Below, piece by piece: positions 1 to 8,065 of a stretch of DNA of 64,000 bases. Each line of letters opens with the position of its first letter. Position 1 is the first letter of the stretch. The stretch spans positions 1-64,000 of the forward strand of contig CAZYMF010000007.1 of NCBI GenBank assembly GCA_964648215.1, read 5' to 3'. The notes beneath the pieces were generated by a model. The model saw only the letters and a program-made list of their open reading frames with translations, did not search any database and was not told the DNA's origin. This stretch comes from CAZYMF01 sp964648215 (GTDB lineage: Bacteria; Desulfobacterota; Binatia; HRBIN30; JACQVA1). Position numbers and translations under genes: made by a program.

Positions 1-10
1 GCGGGCGTGC

Positions 11-16
11 TAGCCT
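11..16 (+). promoter_or_regulatory. Putative -10 element (TAGCCT) of the MNT/HEPN pair
   Basis: The hexamer TAGCCT ends 12 nt before the ATG at 29. The same hexamer forms the -10 of the promoters at 14277 and 19398, where a TTGA-type -35 lies 17 nt upstream. The matching -35 here would fall before base 1, so it cannot be checked in this window. No Shine-Dalgarno is present, so a near-leaderless message is likely. Confidence 0.35.
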
Positions 17-28
17 GCTCGGGTGCCC

Positions 29-535
29 ATGACCGGTGCCGCCAACGCGCTTACGCCCGAGCACCCCTTCATCGGCGAGGTGCTGCGCGCGGCGCGCGCG
101 GTGTACGGTGATCGCCTGCAGGCCTTCGCGATTTTCGGCTCGGTCGCGCGGCGAACGGCGCGACCCGATTCGGACCTGGATCTGTTTCTCGTTATCGAAG
201 GCCTGCCGCGCGGCCGGCGAGCGCGGCTGCACACCTTCGACGCGGTGGAGCGTGCGTTGGGACCGGCGATCGAGTCGCTGGCGACAACGGGGATCCGCGT
301 CGAGCTGTCGCCCATCCTGCGCCAGCCGGAGGACCTGCAAATCGCCAGTCCTCTCCTGCTCGACCTGACGGAGGATGCCGTCATACTCGAGGATCGGCAC
401 GGCATCCTGGCCGCGGCGCTGGAGGACCTGCGCCGCCGCCTGCGCCGGCTCGGCTCGCGGCGGATCTGGACGGACACCGGCTGGTACTGGGACCTGAAGC
501 CCGACTACCGCCGCGGCGAGATCTTCGAGCTATGA
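29..535 (+). CDS. MNT-type nucleotidyltransferase domain protein (MntA-like antitoxin)
   Basis: This is a 168-residue minimal nucleotidyltransferase. The signature GSVARRTARPDSDLDL lies at about residues 37-52: Gly-Ser followed by the two catalytic aspartates D49 and D51, the NTase palm motif seen in MntA antitoxins. An in-frame GTG lies two codons upstream at 23; I chose the ATG. The stop overlaps the start of the downstream HEPN gene (ATGA), so the two are translationally coupled. In the characterised MntA/HepT systems the MNT protein silences the HEPN RNase by transferring AMP to it, and that role is inferred here from family and pairing. A plain nucleotidyltransferase-like housekeeping role for such pairs has not been excluded. 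Confidence 0.85.
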   Translation: MTGAANALTPEHPFIGEVLRAARAVYGDRLQAFAIFGSVARRTARPDSDLDLFLVIEGLPRGRRARLHTFDAVERALGPAIESLATTGIRVELSPILRQPEDLQIASPLLLDLTEDAVILEDRHGILAAALEDLRRRLRRLGSRRIWTDTGWYWDLKPDYRRGEIFEL

Positions 536-945
536 CCAGCGTGACCCTGGCGCGTAGCTACTTCGACAAGGCGCGCAAGCGGCTGCGAGCACTGACGGTC
601 CTCCTCGAAGACGAGGCCTACTCCGACGTCGTGCGCGAAGCGCAGGAGCTCGTGGAGCTGGCGCTCAAGGGCATGCTGCGTTTCATCGGCGTCGAGCCGC
701 CGAAGCAGCACGACGTGGGGCGCCTGCTACTCGACCATCGAGACCGCTTGCCGCTCGCCGTGGCTCAAGGCGCGGAGCGCCTGGCGGACATCTCGCATCG
801 GCTGCGCAAAGAACGCGAGTTCGCCTTCTACGGCGACGAGGATTTCATTCCCACCGAGGAATACACGCGCGACGAGGCTGCGGCCGCCGTGCAGGACGCG
901 CGCTTCGTCCTCGGGCTCGTCGACGAATTTCCGCAAGACCGTTGA
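532..945 (+). CDS. HEPN domain protein (HepT-like putative RNase toxin)
   Basis: This 137-residue all-helical protein has the HEPN core: a helix with REAQELVELALKGMLR at about 35-50, the EPPKQHD turn at 55-61, and a C-terminal YTRDEAAAAVQDARFVL helix. R83-LADIS-H89 matches the R-X4-6-H motif that forms the RNase active site of HEPN toxins. The gene starts inside the stop of the MNT gene with a 4-nt overlap, the usual order of MNT/HEPN modules. The toxin role is inferred. The protein ends 15 nt before the convergent protease gene. Confidence 0.85.
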   Translation: MTSVTLARSYFDKARKRLRALTVLLEDEAYSDVVREAQELVELALKGMLRFIGVEPPKQHDVGRLLLDHRDRLPLAVAQGAERLADISHRLRKEREFAFYGDEDFIPTEEYTRDEAAAAVQDARFVLGLVDEFPQDR

Positions 946-959
946 GGTGGGGCCCTTCC

Positions 960-3200
960 TCACGACGGCCGCTGCCAGTGCCAGCCGGCGATGGTCAGGC
1001 CGGCCTTGGCGGTGTAGCCCGTCTGGTAGTGCTGCACCTTGCCGTCGGCGCCGATGAGGACGAAGGTCGGCGTGCCGCTGACGCCGTAGGCCTGGAACGT
1101 GGCGCGGTAGGGGTCGGTGGCGACGATGGCCGGGAAGGGCTCGTGGAAGTCGTGGAAGAACTTCTTCAACACCTCGGGGTCCTCGTCGGTGATCGCCACC
1201 AGCTCCACGCCCGTTGCCTTGCTGTACGCCAGCAGCTCGGGCAGCGAGCTGTGGCAGATCGTGCACCACGTCGCCCAGAAGAAGAGCAGCCGCGGCTTGT
1301 TCGCCGCCAGCTTGGTGGCGCCGCGGAAGAGATCGACGTGAATCGGCGGCGCCACGCTGCCGACCTTCGGCGGTCCCGGCAGCTTGGGCAGCTCGAGCGG
1401 ATAGGGTCCGGGACGCAGCGTGATCGTCCGGCGCCGGCCGTCGCGGAGGATGGCGAGCTTCTCCGGCTTGCCCACTTCACTACGCATCGTCCACTCGCGT
1501 ACCTGGCGCGGCTCTTGGAACAGCGCGCCGGGCGGTCCCAGCAGGATGTCGCCGGTGTGCAGGCCGGCCGCGTGCGCCGGTGATTTGGGAAAGACCGTCA
1601 TCACCATCACGGCGCCCTCGGTGGTCCGGTAGCGTTTGCGCTGCGCCTCCTGGAGCGGTCGGAATAGAATTCCCATCCACGCCGGCATGACGGAGTCGAG
1701 CCGCTGCTGTTCCTCGGCCAGCGGGGGGAATGGTTTCGGTGCAGGCAGATCCGCGGCGGAAGCCACCTGGGGATGATCGTTCAGCGCCAGCCCCTGGCAG
1801 GTGACCAGGCGTTGATACGCCGCGCGTTCCGCGGGCGTGGCGTGGTCGGCGAGGTAGACACGACCGGCGACGCTGTCGAGGATCGCCCGCATGCGCAGGA
1901 CGGCGCCGAGGCGAACCTCGGCGCGGTAGCTCGCCTCGCCCGCTTCCTGGGCCTTCTCGCGCAGGGATTGCAGCCGCGCGAAGCGCTCGTGGTCGGCACG
2001 GGCGAAAGGGGCCAGCTCGGCCAGCAGCGCCGTCGCCGTCTTGCGCCGTTCCGCGGCGTCCAGCTTGCCGAGCTCCGCGGGAGCGAGGCGCGCCTTCCAA
2101 TCCGGGTGGTCGAGAAGGAAGCGCCGCAGGATCTCCAGTCGCAGGTCGTCGAGCGCCTCGTGCCAGCGTGCGGCGTAGGTGCGCAGCCGCTGGCTCAGCT
2201 CGGGCAACGTCTTCGTCTGCGCGTCGAGCTCGGCCAGCGAGCGCGGGCTGAAGGTGCCGAAAGCGTGGCCGATGCGGTCGAGAAGACGAATGTCGGGCTC
2301 CCACGCGGCGCGGTTGCGCCAGGCCTCGGCCAGCAGCGCGTCGGTAAACGGCGAGAGGTCGCTTTTGGCCGATTGCGCCGCGTCGCTCAGCAGGTGCTGC
2401 AGGTAGAAGTCGGACGTCACGAAGGGTACGTCGGGCGTGTCGTCGGTGACCAGCACGCGCCGCTCGGCCTCGGGGAAGTCGCCGAGCGGGTGCAGCGCCT
2501 GGAAGAAATCGAAGGAGTGGCCGATGCCGTCCTTGCCGCGGTTCTCCGGGTAGCACCCGTACGCCGGCCGGTCGGCGGTGGTGGCGAAGTAACCGCACAC
2601 GTTGCCCGCGGGCGACTCCTCGTCGTCGGCGGGGAAGATGGCGTTGGCGAACGAGCCGCCGAAGCACTGCGACATCAGCATCACGACGCGTACGCCCGGG
2701 TCGACCCGCCGCAGCAGCTCGCGCAGCTCGGTCACGCTCAGGCTGTCGTCCTGCCACAGGGTGATCGTGTTGTCGTCGAGGTCCTTCTTGTTCTCCTCGC
2801 CGTGATCGGTGACGTAGAAGAGCAGCGTGTCGCCGGCGCGGAGCTGTTGCGCTTGCTTGGTAAACCACGCCTGCAGAGCGCTCTTGGTGGCGGGTTGCAG
2901 GTCGAACCCGGCGACGGCTGAATTGACGTAGGTCGTCGGTCGCAGGTAGTGCCCCAGCCCTTGCGGCAGCAGCCAGTAGTCGGGAACGTCGTCGGAGTCG
3001 CGAGTTGCCAGGTCCGCCGCCGGATCGGAGCCGTCGCCGCTGAAGATGGTGATCTCGGACGACGGCACGCCGCTCAGGTGGAGAAGCTCGACCAGGCTGC
3101 GCACGTTCTGCAGGTGCGACTGGTAGTTCACCTCCGGCCGCCCGCCGCCGTTGAGCAGCAGCGCGTGAATGTGGCTGCGCGGCGGCGTGGTCGGCACCAA
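960..3200 (-). CDS. C13/caspase-like cysteine protease fused to PDZ and TlpA-type thioredoxin domains (N-terminus lost in assembly gap)
   Basis: The fragment is 746 codons long and open into the N run at 3201, so its start and any signal peptide are missing. Counting from the gap, residues ~10-200 read as a legumain/caspase-fold peptidase: ALLLNGGG near the start, then YVTDHGEE with H133, then MLMSQCFGG with C179, the His-Gly and Cys dyad of clan CD. A long helical middle follows, then a PDZ domain around AVMVMTVFPKSPAHAAGL and GDILL. The C-terminus is a thioredoxin fold with WCTIC and the cis-proline loop SGTPTFVL, as in TlpA/ResA. The thioredoxin part argues for an extracytoplasmic location. 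I know no named family with this architecture; the function is unknown, though proteolysis linked to thiol redox state is plausible. The convergent MNT/HEPN pair is probably unrelated. Confidence 0.8.
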   Translation of the reverse strand: MVPTTPPRSHIHALLLNGGGRPEVNYQSHLQNVRSLVELLHLSGVPSSEITIFSGDGSDPAADLATRDSDDVPDYWLLPQGLGHYLRPTTYVNSAVAGFDLQPATKSALQAWFTKQAQQLRAGDTLLFYVTDHGEENKKDLDDNTITLWQDDSLSVTELRELLRRVDPGVRVVMLMSQCFGGSFANAIFPADDEESPAGNVCGYFATTADRPAYGCYPENRGKDGIGHSFDFFQALHPLGDFPEAERRVLVTDDTPDVPFVTSDFYLQHLLSDAAQSAKSDLSPFTDALLAEAWRNRAAWEPDIRLLDRIGHAFGTFSPRSLAELDAQTKTLPELSQRLRTYAARWHEALDDLRLEILRRFLLDHPDWKARLAPAELGKLDAAERRKTATALLAELAPFARADHERFARLQSLREKAQEAGEASYRAEVRLGAVLRMRAILDSVAGRVYLADHATPAERAAYQRLVTCQGLALNDHPQVASAADLPAPKPFPPLAEEQQRLDSVMPAWMGILFRPLQEAQRKRYRTTEGAVMVMTVFPKSPAHAAGLHTGDILLGPPGALFQEPRQVREWTMRSEVGKPEKLAILRDGRRRTITLRPGPYPLELPKLPGPPKVGSVAPPIHVDLFRGATKLAANKPRLLFFWATWCTICHSSLPELLAYSKATGVELVAITDEDPEVLKKFFHDFHEPFPAIVATDPYRATFQAYGVSGTPTFVLIGADGKVQHYQTGYTAKAGLTIAGWHWQRPS

Positions 3201-3300
3201 NNNNNNNNNNNNNNNNNNNNNNNNNNNNNNNNNNNNNNNNNNNNNNNNNNNNNNNNNNNNNNNNNNNNNNNNNNNNNNNNNNNNNNNNNNNNNNNNNNNN
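3201..3300. other. Assembly gap (100 N)
   Basis: A run of exactly 100 N marks a scaffold join of unknown true length. It removes the N-terminus of the divergent protease gene and the promoter and leader of the E1 alpha gene. Reading frames that appear to run through it are artefacts of the placeholder bases. Confidence 0.98.
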
Positions 3301-3305
3301 CAGCC

Positions 3306-4295
3306 ATGGATGCCGCAAGTTTGCCGAAGGAACAGTTGCTCAGCATGTACCGCACCATGGTCACCAACCGGCGTTTCGAGGAAACCATCCGCGATCTGTT
3401 CTTTCAGGGACAGATCCCCGGCTTCGTTCACGTGTCGATCGGCGAGGAGGCGGTGCCGACCGGCGTCTGCGCGGCGCTGACCGACAAGGACTACATCACG
3501 ACGACCCATCGGGGTCACGGGCACATGCTGGCCAAGGGTGGGCAGTTGAAGCCGATGATGGCCGAGCTGTTCGGCAAGCGCACGGGCTACTGCAAGGGCA
3601 AGGGCGGCTCGATGCACATCGTCAGCTACGACCTCGGCATCCTCGGCGCCAACGGCATCGTCGGCGCCGGCATTCCGATCGCCACCGGCGCGGCGCTGGC
3701 ATCGAGCTTTCGCGGCAACGAAGCCGTAGCGGTGTCGTTCTTCGGCGACGGCGCGTCGAACGAGGGTACCTTCCACGAATCCCTCAACCTCGCCGGGCTG
3801 TGGAAGCTGCCGGTGATCTTCGTCTGCCAGAACAACGCCTACGCCGAGTTCACGCCGACGTCCGAATCGACCTCGGTGAAGGACATCGCCATCCGCGCGC
3901 AGGGCTACGACATGCCCGGCGTCATCGTCGACGGCAACGACGTCTTGGCCGTGTACGAGGTGATGAAGACGGCGGTCGCGCGTGCCAAGCGCGGCGAAGG
4001 CCCCACGCTGATCGAGGCCAAGACCTATCGCTGGGAAGGGCACGTCGTCGGCGAGCAGGCGTTCGTCGAGAACTACCGTCCCGCCGAAGAGATAGAGGCG
4101 GCGATGCAGCGCTGCCCGATCGCGCTGTTCGCCAAGAAGGCGGTAGCCACCGGCTTCATCGATCAGGCCGAGCTCGATCGCATCGCCGACGAGGTGCAGA
4201 AGGAGCTCGACGAGGCGGTCGCGTTCGCGCAGTCCAGCCCGCTGCCCGAGCCGGCCGAGGCGCTCGACGATCTCTTCGCCGAGTCGGGAAAGTAA
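3306..4295 (+). CDS. pdhA: 2-oxoacid dehydrogenase E1 component, alpha subunit (pyruvate/acetoin dehydrogenase type)
   Basis: A 329-residue thiamine-diphosphate enzyme subunit that decarboxylates a 2-oxoacid and reductively acylates the E2 lipoyl arm. The ThDP/Mg motif runs from GDGASNEGTFHESLNLAG to the closing CQNN about 30 residues later. The THRGHGH and KGKGGSMH stretches are typical of the alpha2beta2 E1 class. The start MDAASLPKEQ lies 6 nt after the gap and fits the family N-terminus, but no ribosome-binding site can be judged. It heads an operon with the E1 beta and E2 genes. Pyruvate, acetoin and branched-chain substrates cannot be separated from sequence alone; the size and motifs best fit the PDH/acetoin branch. 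Confidence 0.88.
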   Translation: MDAASLPKEQLLSMYRTMVTNRRFEETIRDLFFQGQIPGFVHVSIGEEAVPTGVCAALTDKDYITTTHRGHGHMLAKGGQLKPMMAELFGKRTGYCKGKGGSMHIVSYDLGILGANGIVGAGIPIATGAALASSFRGNEAVAVSFFGDGASNEGTFHESLNLAGLWKLPVIFVCQNNAYAEFTPTSESTSVKDIAIRAQGYDMPGVIVDGNDVLAVYEVMKTAVARAKRGEGPTLIEAKTYRWEGHVVGEQAFVENYRPAEEIEAAMQRCPIALFAKKAVATGFIDQAELDRIADEVQKELDEAVAFAQSSPLPEPAEALDDLFAESGK

Positions 4296-4320
4296 CAAGT
4301 AGCAAGGAACAAGTAGCAAG
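4294..4320 (+). repeat. 13-bp direct repeat between E1 alpha and E1 beta
   Basis: AACAAGTAGCAAG occurs twice (4294-4306 and 4308-4320) with one spacer base. The first copy overlaps the TAA stop of the E1 alpha gene. It is followed by AGAGGGGAAACG, which carries the ribosome-binding site of the next gene. The unit is A-rich against a GC-rich background. It may be replication slippage or an RNA-binding element; nothing here decides. Confidence 0.6.
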
Positions 4321-4338
4321 ATTAGAGGGGAAACGATC

Positions 4339-5307
4339 ATGCCGGTGATTGGATTCATTGATGCGATTCGGCAAGCCCTGGCGGAGGAGATGGAGCGCGA
4401 TCCGACCGTCTTCATCATGGGTGAGGACGTGAAGCTCGGGGCGTTCGCGGCCACGCGCGGCCTGATCGACAAGTTCGGGCCGGCGCGCGTGCGCAACACG
4501 CCGATCTCCGAGGCCGGCTTTGCCGGCGCCGGCGTCGGGGCGGCGATGGCGGGGATGCGGCCGGTCATCGAGATCGAGTTCGCCAGCTTCTTCTACTGCT
4601 GCTTCGATCAGATCTGTAACCAGGCCGCCAAGCTGCGCTACATGTCCGGCGGCCAGGCGCGCCTGCCGCTCACCTTTCGCTGTGTCTACGGCGCCATGGG
4701 CTCGGCGGCGGCGCAGCACTCCGAGGTGGTTTATCCGCAGTTCCTGGCCGCGCCCGGGGTGAAGATCGCCATTCCTTCGGGCGCGGCGGAAATGAAGGGC
4801 CTGCTCAAGTCCGCCATTCGCGACGACAACCCGGTGCTGGTCTTCGAGCACGGCCGTCTCGGCTTCACCCAGGGAGAGGTGCCGGAAGGCGATTTCATCT
4901 TTCCGCTCGGCCAGGGTGCGGTGAAACGCGAGGGCGGCGACGTCACCATCATCGCCATCGGCGCCATGGTTCCCAAGGCGCTCACCGTCGCCGATGAGCT
5001 GCAGCAGCAGGGTATCAGCGTCGAGGTCTGGGATCCGCGCACCCTGGTCCCGCTCGACGAAGAGGGCATGCTGGCCTCGGTGGCCAAGACCGGCCGCGTG
5101 GTGATCGCCGACGAGGGCCACCGGCGCGGCGGTGCCGCCGGCGATCTCGCCGCCATCATCATCGACAAGGGCTTCGATCTGCTCAACGCCCCGATCAAAC
5201 GCGTCACGGCCCTCGACGTACCGATTCCGTTCAGCCCGTCGCTGGAGGGCTTCGTGCTGCCGGACGAAGGGAAGATCAAGGCCGCGGTCGAGGAGATCAT
5301 GGGATAG
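4339..5307 (+). CDS. pdhB: 2-oxoacid dehydrogenase E1 component, beta subunit
   Basis: A 322-residue transketolase-like beta subunit: a pyrimidine-binding N-terminal half (MGEDV near residue 30, the catalytic-type Glu in NTPISEAGFAG) and a C-terminal transketolase half with VEVWDPRTLVPLDEE. It pairs with E1 alpha to build the ThDP site at the subunit interface. A purine-rich GAGGGGAAACG lies upstream of the ATG. The gene follows E1 alpha by 43 nt, separated by the 13-bp repeats, and precedes E2 by 102 nt in the same direction, so all three are likely one transcript. Confidence 0.9.
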   Translation: MPVIGFIDAIRQALAEEMERDPTVFIMGEDVKLGAFAATRGLIDKFGPARVRNTPISEAGFAGAGVGAAMAGMRPVIEIEFASFFYCCFDQICNQAAKLRYMSGGQARLPLTFRCVYGAMGSAAAQHSEVVYPQFLAAPGVKIAIPSGAAEMKGLLKSAIRDDNPVLVFEHGRLGFTQGEVPEGDFIFPLGQGAVKREGGDVTIIAIGAMVPKALTVADELQQQGISVEVWDPRTLVPLDEEGMLASVAKTGRVVIADEGHRRGGAAGDLAAIIIDKGFDLLNAPIKRVTALDVPIPFSPSLEGFVLPDEGKIKAAVEEIMG

Positions 5308-5409
5308 AGGCGTCGCGAAGAGGCGCTCTCGACCACGCCTGGCCAACAGGACCCGCGACGTCTGAGCCGGCGTCGACGGCGTCCGCGTCACCGATCACGG
5401 AGTCCATCC

Positions 5410-6543
5410 ATGCCCATCGAAGTCCTCATGCCGAAGTTCGGTCTGACCATGCAGGAGGGAACGATCCAGCAGTGGTTCAAGGCCGAGGGAGATACGGTCG
5501 AGGCCGGGCAGCCGCTCTACGAGGTCGAGACCGAGAAGGTGTTGTACGAGGTCGAGGCGCCGACCGCCGGCGTGGTGGCGAAGCTGCTCTTTGCGGCGGA
5601 AGCCGTGGTGCCTTGCGGGCAGGTGGTCGCCCTGATCGCGGCCGCCGGCGAAGACCCGGCGACGATTGCCGCGTCGTATGCGCCGAAGGCGGCTGCGCCC
5701 GCCGCGACCGCGCCGGTGGCGGCGGAACGTGTGACTCAGGCGTCGGGGCCGCGCGCCGCGGGAGTCGTGGCCACCCCGGCCGCGCGCAAGCTGGCGAAGG
5801 AGAACGGGCTCGACCTGGCGGCGGTTGCCGGCACCGGGCCCGGGGGCCGGATCACGCGCGAGGACGTCGAAGCGGCGTTGGCCCGGCCGCGAGCGCAGGG
5901 CGAGCCGCTCAAGGGCATGCGCAAGACGATCGCCGAGCGCATGTTCCAGAGCCTGCAGTCGACGGCGCAGCTCACCATCACCACCGAGGCGGACGTCACC
6001 GCGCTGGTGCGGCGGCGCGCCCAGCTCGCGAAGGAGTTCGGCCTGACCTACACCGATCTGCTGATCGAGGCGGTGGCGGCGGCGTTGGCGCAGCATCCGA
6101 AGTTGCGGGTCACGGCCGAGGGCGGCTCGATTCAGAAGCACGACGAGATCAACATCGGCATCGCCGTGGCTCTCGACGAGGGCCTCATCGTCCCCGTGAT
6201 TCGCGACGCCGGCGGCAAGGATCTCCGGCAGATCGCCGAGGAGTCGCGGTTGCTCGCGGAGAAGGCGCGCGCCGGCACGCTCGCCGTCGAAGAGGTCAGC
6301 GACGGCACCTTCACCATCACCAACCTGGGCATGTATGGCGTCGACGCGTTCACGCCGATCATCAACCAGCCGCAGGTGGCCATTCTCGGGGTCGGGCGGA
6401 TCGTGGAGAAGCCGGCGGTGCACGAGGGGCAGGTCGCCATCCGATCCCTGATGACGCTCAGCCTCACTTTCGACCACCGCATCGTCGACGGCGCGCCGGC
6501 GGCGGCCTTTCTCCAGGCGGTGGTGACCGGTCTGGGTCGGTGA
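5410..6543 (+). CDS. pdhC: Dihydrolipoamide acyltransferase (E2) of the 2-oxoacid dehydrogenase complex
   Basis: A 377-residue protein with the three classic E2 parts. The N-terminal lipoyl domain has the modified lysine in ETEKVLYEVEAP (about residue 43). A peripheral subunit-binding domain follows (ATPAARKLAKENGLDL to GRITREDVEAAL, about 120-157). The catalytic domain ends with the HxxxDG motif in DHRIVDGAPAAAF. Only one lipoyl domain is present, and the linker is Ala-rich. A GGAG ribosome-binding site precedes the ATG. No E3 dihydrolipoamide dehydrogenase gene follows; the next gene is convergent, so E3 must come from elsewhere in the genome. Confidence 0.9.
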   Translation: MPIEVLMPKFGLTMQEGTIQQWFKAEGDTVEAGQPLYEVETEKVLYEVEAPTAGVVAKLLFAAEAVVPCGQVVALIAAAGEDPATIAASYAPKAAAPAATAPVAAERVTQASGPRAAGVVATPAARKLAKENGLDLAAVAGTGPGGRITREDVEAALARPRAQGEPLKGMRKTIAERMFQSLQSTAQLTITTEADVTALVRRRAQLAKEFGLTYTDLLIEAVAAALAQHPKLRVTAEGGSIQKHDEINIGIAVALDEGLIVPVIRDAGGKDLRQIAEESRLLAEKARAGTLAVEEVSDGTFTITNLGMYGVDAFTPIINQPQVAILGVGRIVEKPAVHEGQVAIRSLMTLSLTFDHRIVDGAPAAAFLQAVVTGLGR

Positions 6544-6558
6544 GCAATTCTTGCCGGG

Positions 6559-7839
6559 TCAGCAGGCGATCGTCGCGGCCGGGATCGTCACCGTGGTGAA
6601 ACGATCGTCGTCGGTGCACTGGCGGTAGTCGAGCACCTGCACGCGCGCGCCGGGGCCGAGCACCTGGAGCAGCGTGTAGATGGGCGCGGTGCCGCAGACG
6701 CGGGTGGCGTTGTTGGTTGCACCGAGGGCCTCGACGAATCCGCGCGGATCATTGCCCGCAATGCGGTCGAGCAGCACGCGATCGCGCCGCTCGAGATCGG
6801 TGAGCGCGCGGTCGTCCATCGGCGACTCGTCGCCGAAATGCGGGCCCATGTGCGACAGGTCCGAGGCGGCAATGACGACGCTCTCTCCCACGGACTCCTC
6901 CACGGTCTGGCGCAGCGCGCCCACGAACGCGCTGACCTCGGGGTCGTTCATCGGGTCCGAGCGCTGCTCGATGAGCTCGTGCAGGGAGCCGCACAGGATG
7001 GGCACGATCCGGACGTCCGGCCCGAACAGGACCTGGAGGAACGGGATCTCGAGCTCGATCGAGTGCTCGCCGCGATGGAGGAACTCGTCCTCGAACAAGG
7101 GATGAGAGTAGCGCGCCGTCAGCCGGTCGAGGAAATCGGTGTCGGTGAGCGCCGTGCCGAGCGAGGTACGATAGTTCTTCCGCGTGGCCGCAAAGCGACG
7201 CACGCCCGGGTTGTGCGAGGTGCCCAGAATGACGAAGCGGCTGACGCCGGTGCGCCCGCGCAAGGCGGCGTAGGCGCGGCCGTAGGTAGCGTGGCCTCGC
7301 TGGTAGTCGATGTGGGGGGCGATCAGTCCACGGATCGTCCCGTTCGGCGCCGGGAGGTCGGCGGCATCGAGACAGGTCCGGATCTGCGCCCGCGCCGCGT
7401 CACCGTCGTCCGGATAGCTCCTGCCCATGTTGATGGGGGCGCGCTCGGCGGCGCTCAGGAACGCGGCGACCTGGTTCATGACCGCGGTGCGGTAGGCGGT
7501 GTCGAAGAGCAGCAACTGCTCGCCGAGCGAGCGCACCAGGCTCTTCACCTGCTCGGCCGTCTCCATGCCAGGAAACTGCGCCGCCGCCTGCCGCTCGGCC
7601 TCTGCGAGCGAGCGCGTGCCGTCGAGCAGCTTCGCTACCTGCAATCCGGCGGCGGTCAACGCCAGGGCGCCCTGGCTGACACGGGTCGGATCCGTCAGGG
7701 CGTAGTAGACCTCGCCGTTGCTGCGGAACGGAAACACGTCGACCCGGCGCAGACGCGGGTTCTCGGGACGACCGGCGGCCTCCCGGTTGAGCCGCTCGAA
7801 GGTGCGCAACGTCTCGTGGTGATAGAAGGGGTACCTCAT
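6559..7839 (-). CDS. Memo-family protein (AmmeMemoRadiSam system protein B type) with an N-terminal extension
   Basis: 426 residues. The C-terminal ~290 residues are a Memo/AMMECR1-partner fold related to class III extradiol dioxygenases: GLIAPHIDYQRGH, LGTSHNPG, GEHSIELEIPFLQ and ASDLSHMGPHFG carry the conserved His/Glu/Asp positions. About 120 residues before this domain (FPFRSNGEVYYALTDPTR onward) resemble the PqqD-like extension found on some bacterial Memo proteins. The start MRYPFYHHETLRTF was preferred over an upstream in-frame codon because it begins the conserved region. The AMMECR1 and radical SAM partner genes are not in this window. The biochemical role of bacterial Memo proteins is unsettled. 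Confidence 0.8.
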   Translation of the reverse strand: MRYPFYHHETLRTFERLNREAAGRPENPRLRRVDVFPFRSNGEVYYALTDPTRVSQGALALTAAGLQVAKLLDGTRSLAEAERQAAAQFPGMETAEQVKSLVRSLGEQLLLFDTAYRTAVMNQVAAFLSAAERAPINMGRSYPDDGDAARAQIRTCLDAADLPAPNGTIRGLIAPHIDYQRGHATYGRAYAALRGRTGVSRFVILGTSHNPGVRRFAATRKNYRTSLGTALTDTDFLDRLTARYSHPLFEDEFLHRGEHSIELEIPFLQVLFGPDVRIVPILCGSLHELIEQRSDPMNDPEVSAFVGALRQTVEESVGESVVIAASDLSHMGPHFGDESPMDDRALTDLERRDRVLLDRIAGNDPRGFVEALGATNNATRVCGTAPIYTLLQVLGPGARVQVLDYRQCTDDDRFTTVTIPAATIAC

Positions 7840-8065
7840 GCGGACCGTGCGCAAGAAAATGAGAGACGGCAAGCGGGAAACCGGAGACGGGAACTTGCCA
7901 AGCCGCGTGCCTCGTCACGCGTCGAGCCATTTTTCGCCGCCGCTGCCCTCATTGGCATCGATCGAGTCTGGCGCAGCGGTGCCGGTGGTGCAAGCCGCGG
8001 GCGTCCTCTAGGTTGACAGGCTGCGGGCGGCGGCCCATGAAGACGGGCGTCGCCGACGAGCCACC

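Noticed and set aside
1480..3318. Long minus-strand and plus-strand open frames (also 1773-2921 on +) over the protease gene
   Set aside because: High GC leaves few stops in all frames. Their translations are Arg/Ala/Gly-rich without motifs, while the chosen frame has clear domains.
960..4568. A 1202-residue minus-strand frame that spans the first gap
   Set aside because: It runs through 100 placeholder N and then antisense to the E1 alpha gene; only the part below 3200 has protein-like domains.
4156..6477. Long antisense frames opposite the E1 beta and E2 genes
   Set aside because: Shadow frames of conserved enzymes; no recognisable domain, start context or composition.
8000..8030. TTGACA at 8013 as an rlmD promoter
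   Set aside because: No TA-type -10 lies 16-18 nt downstream (CATGAA at 17).
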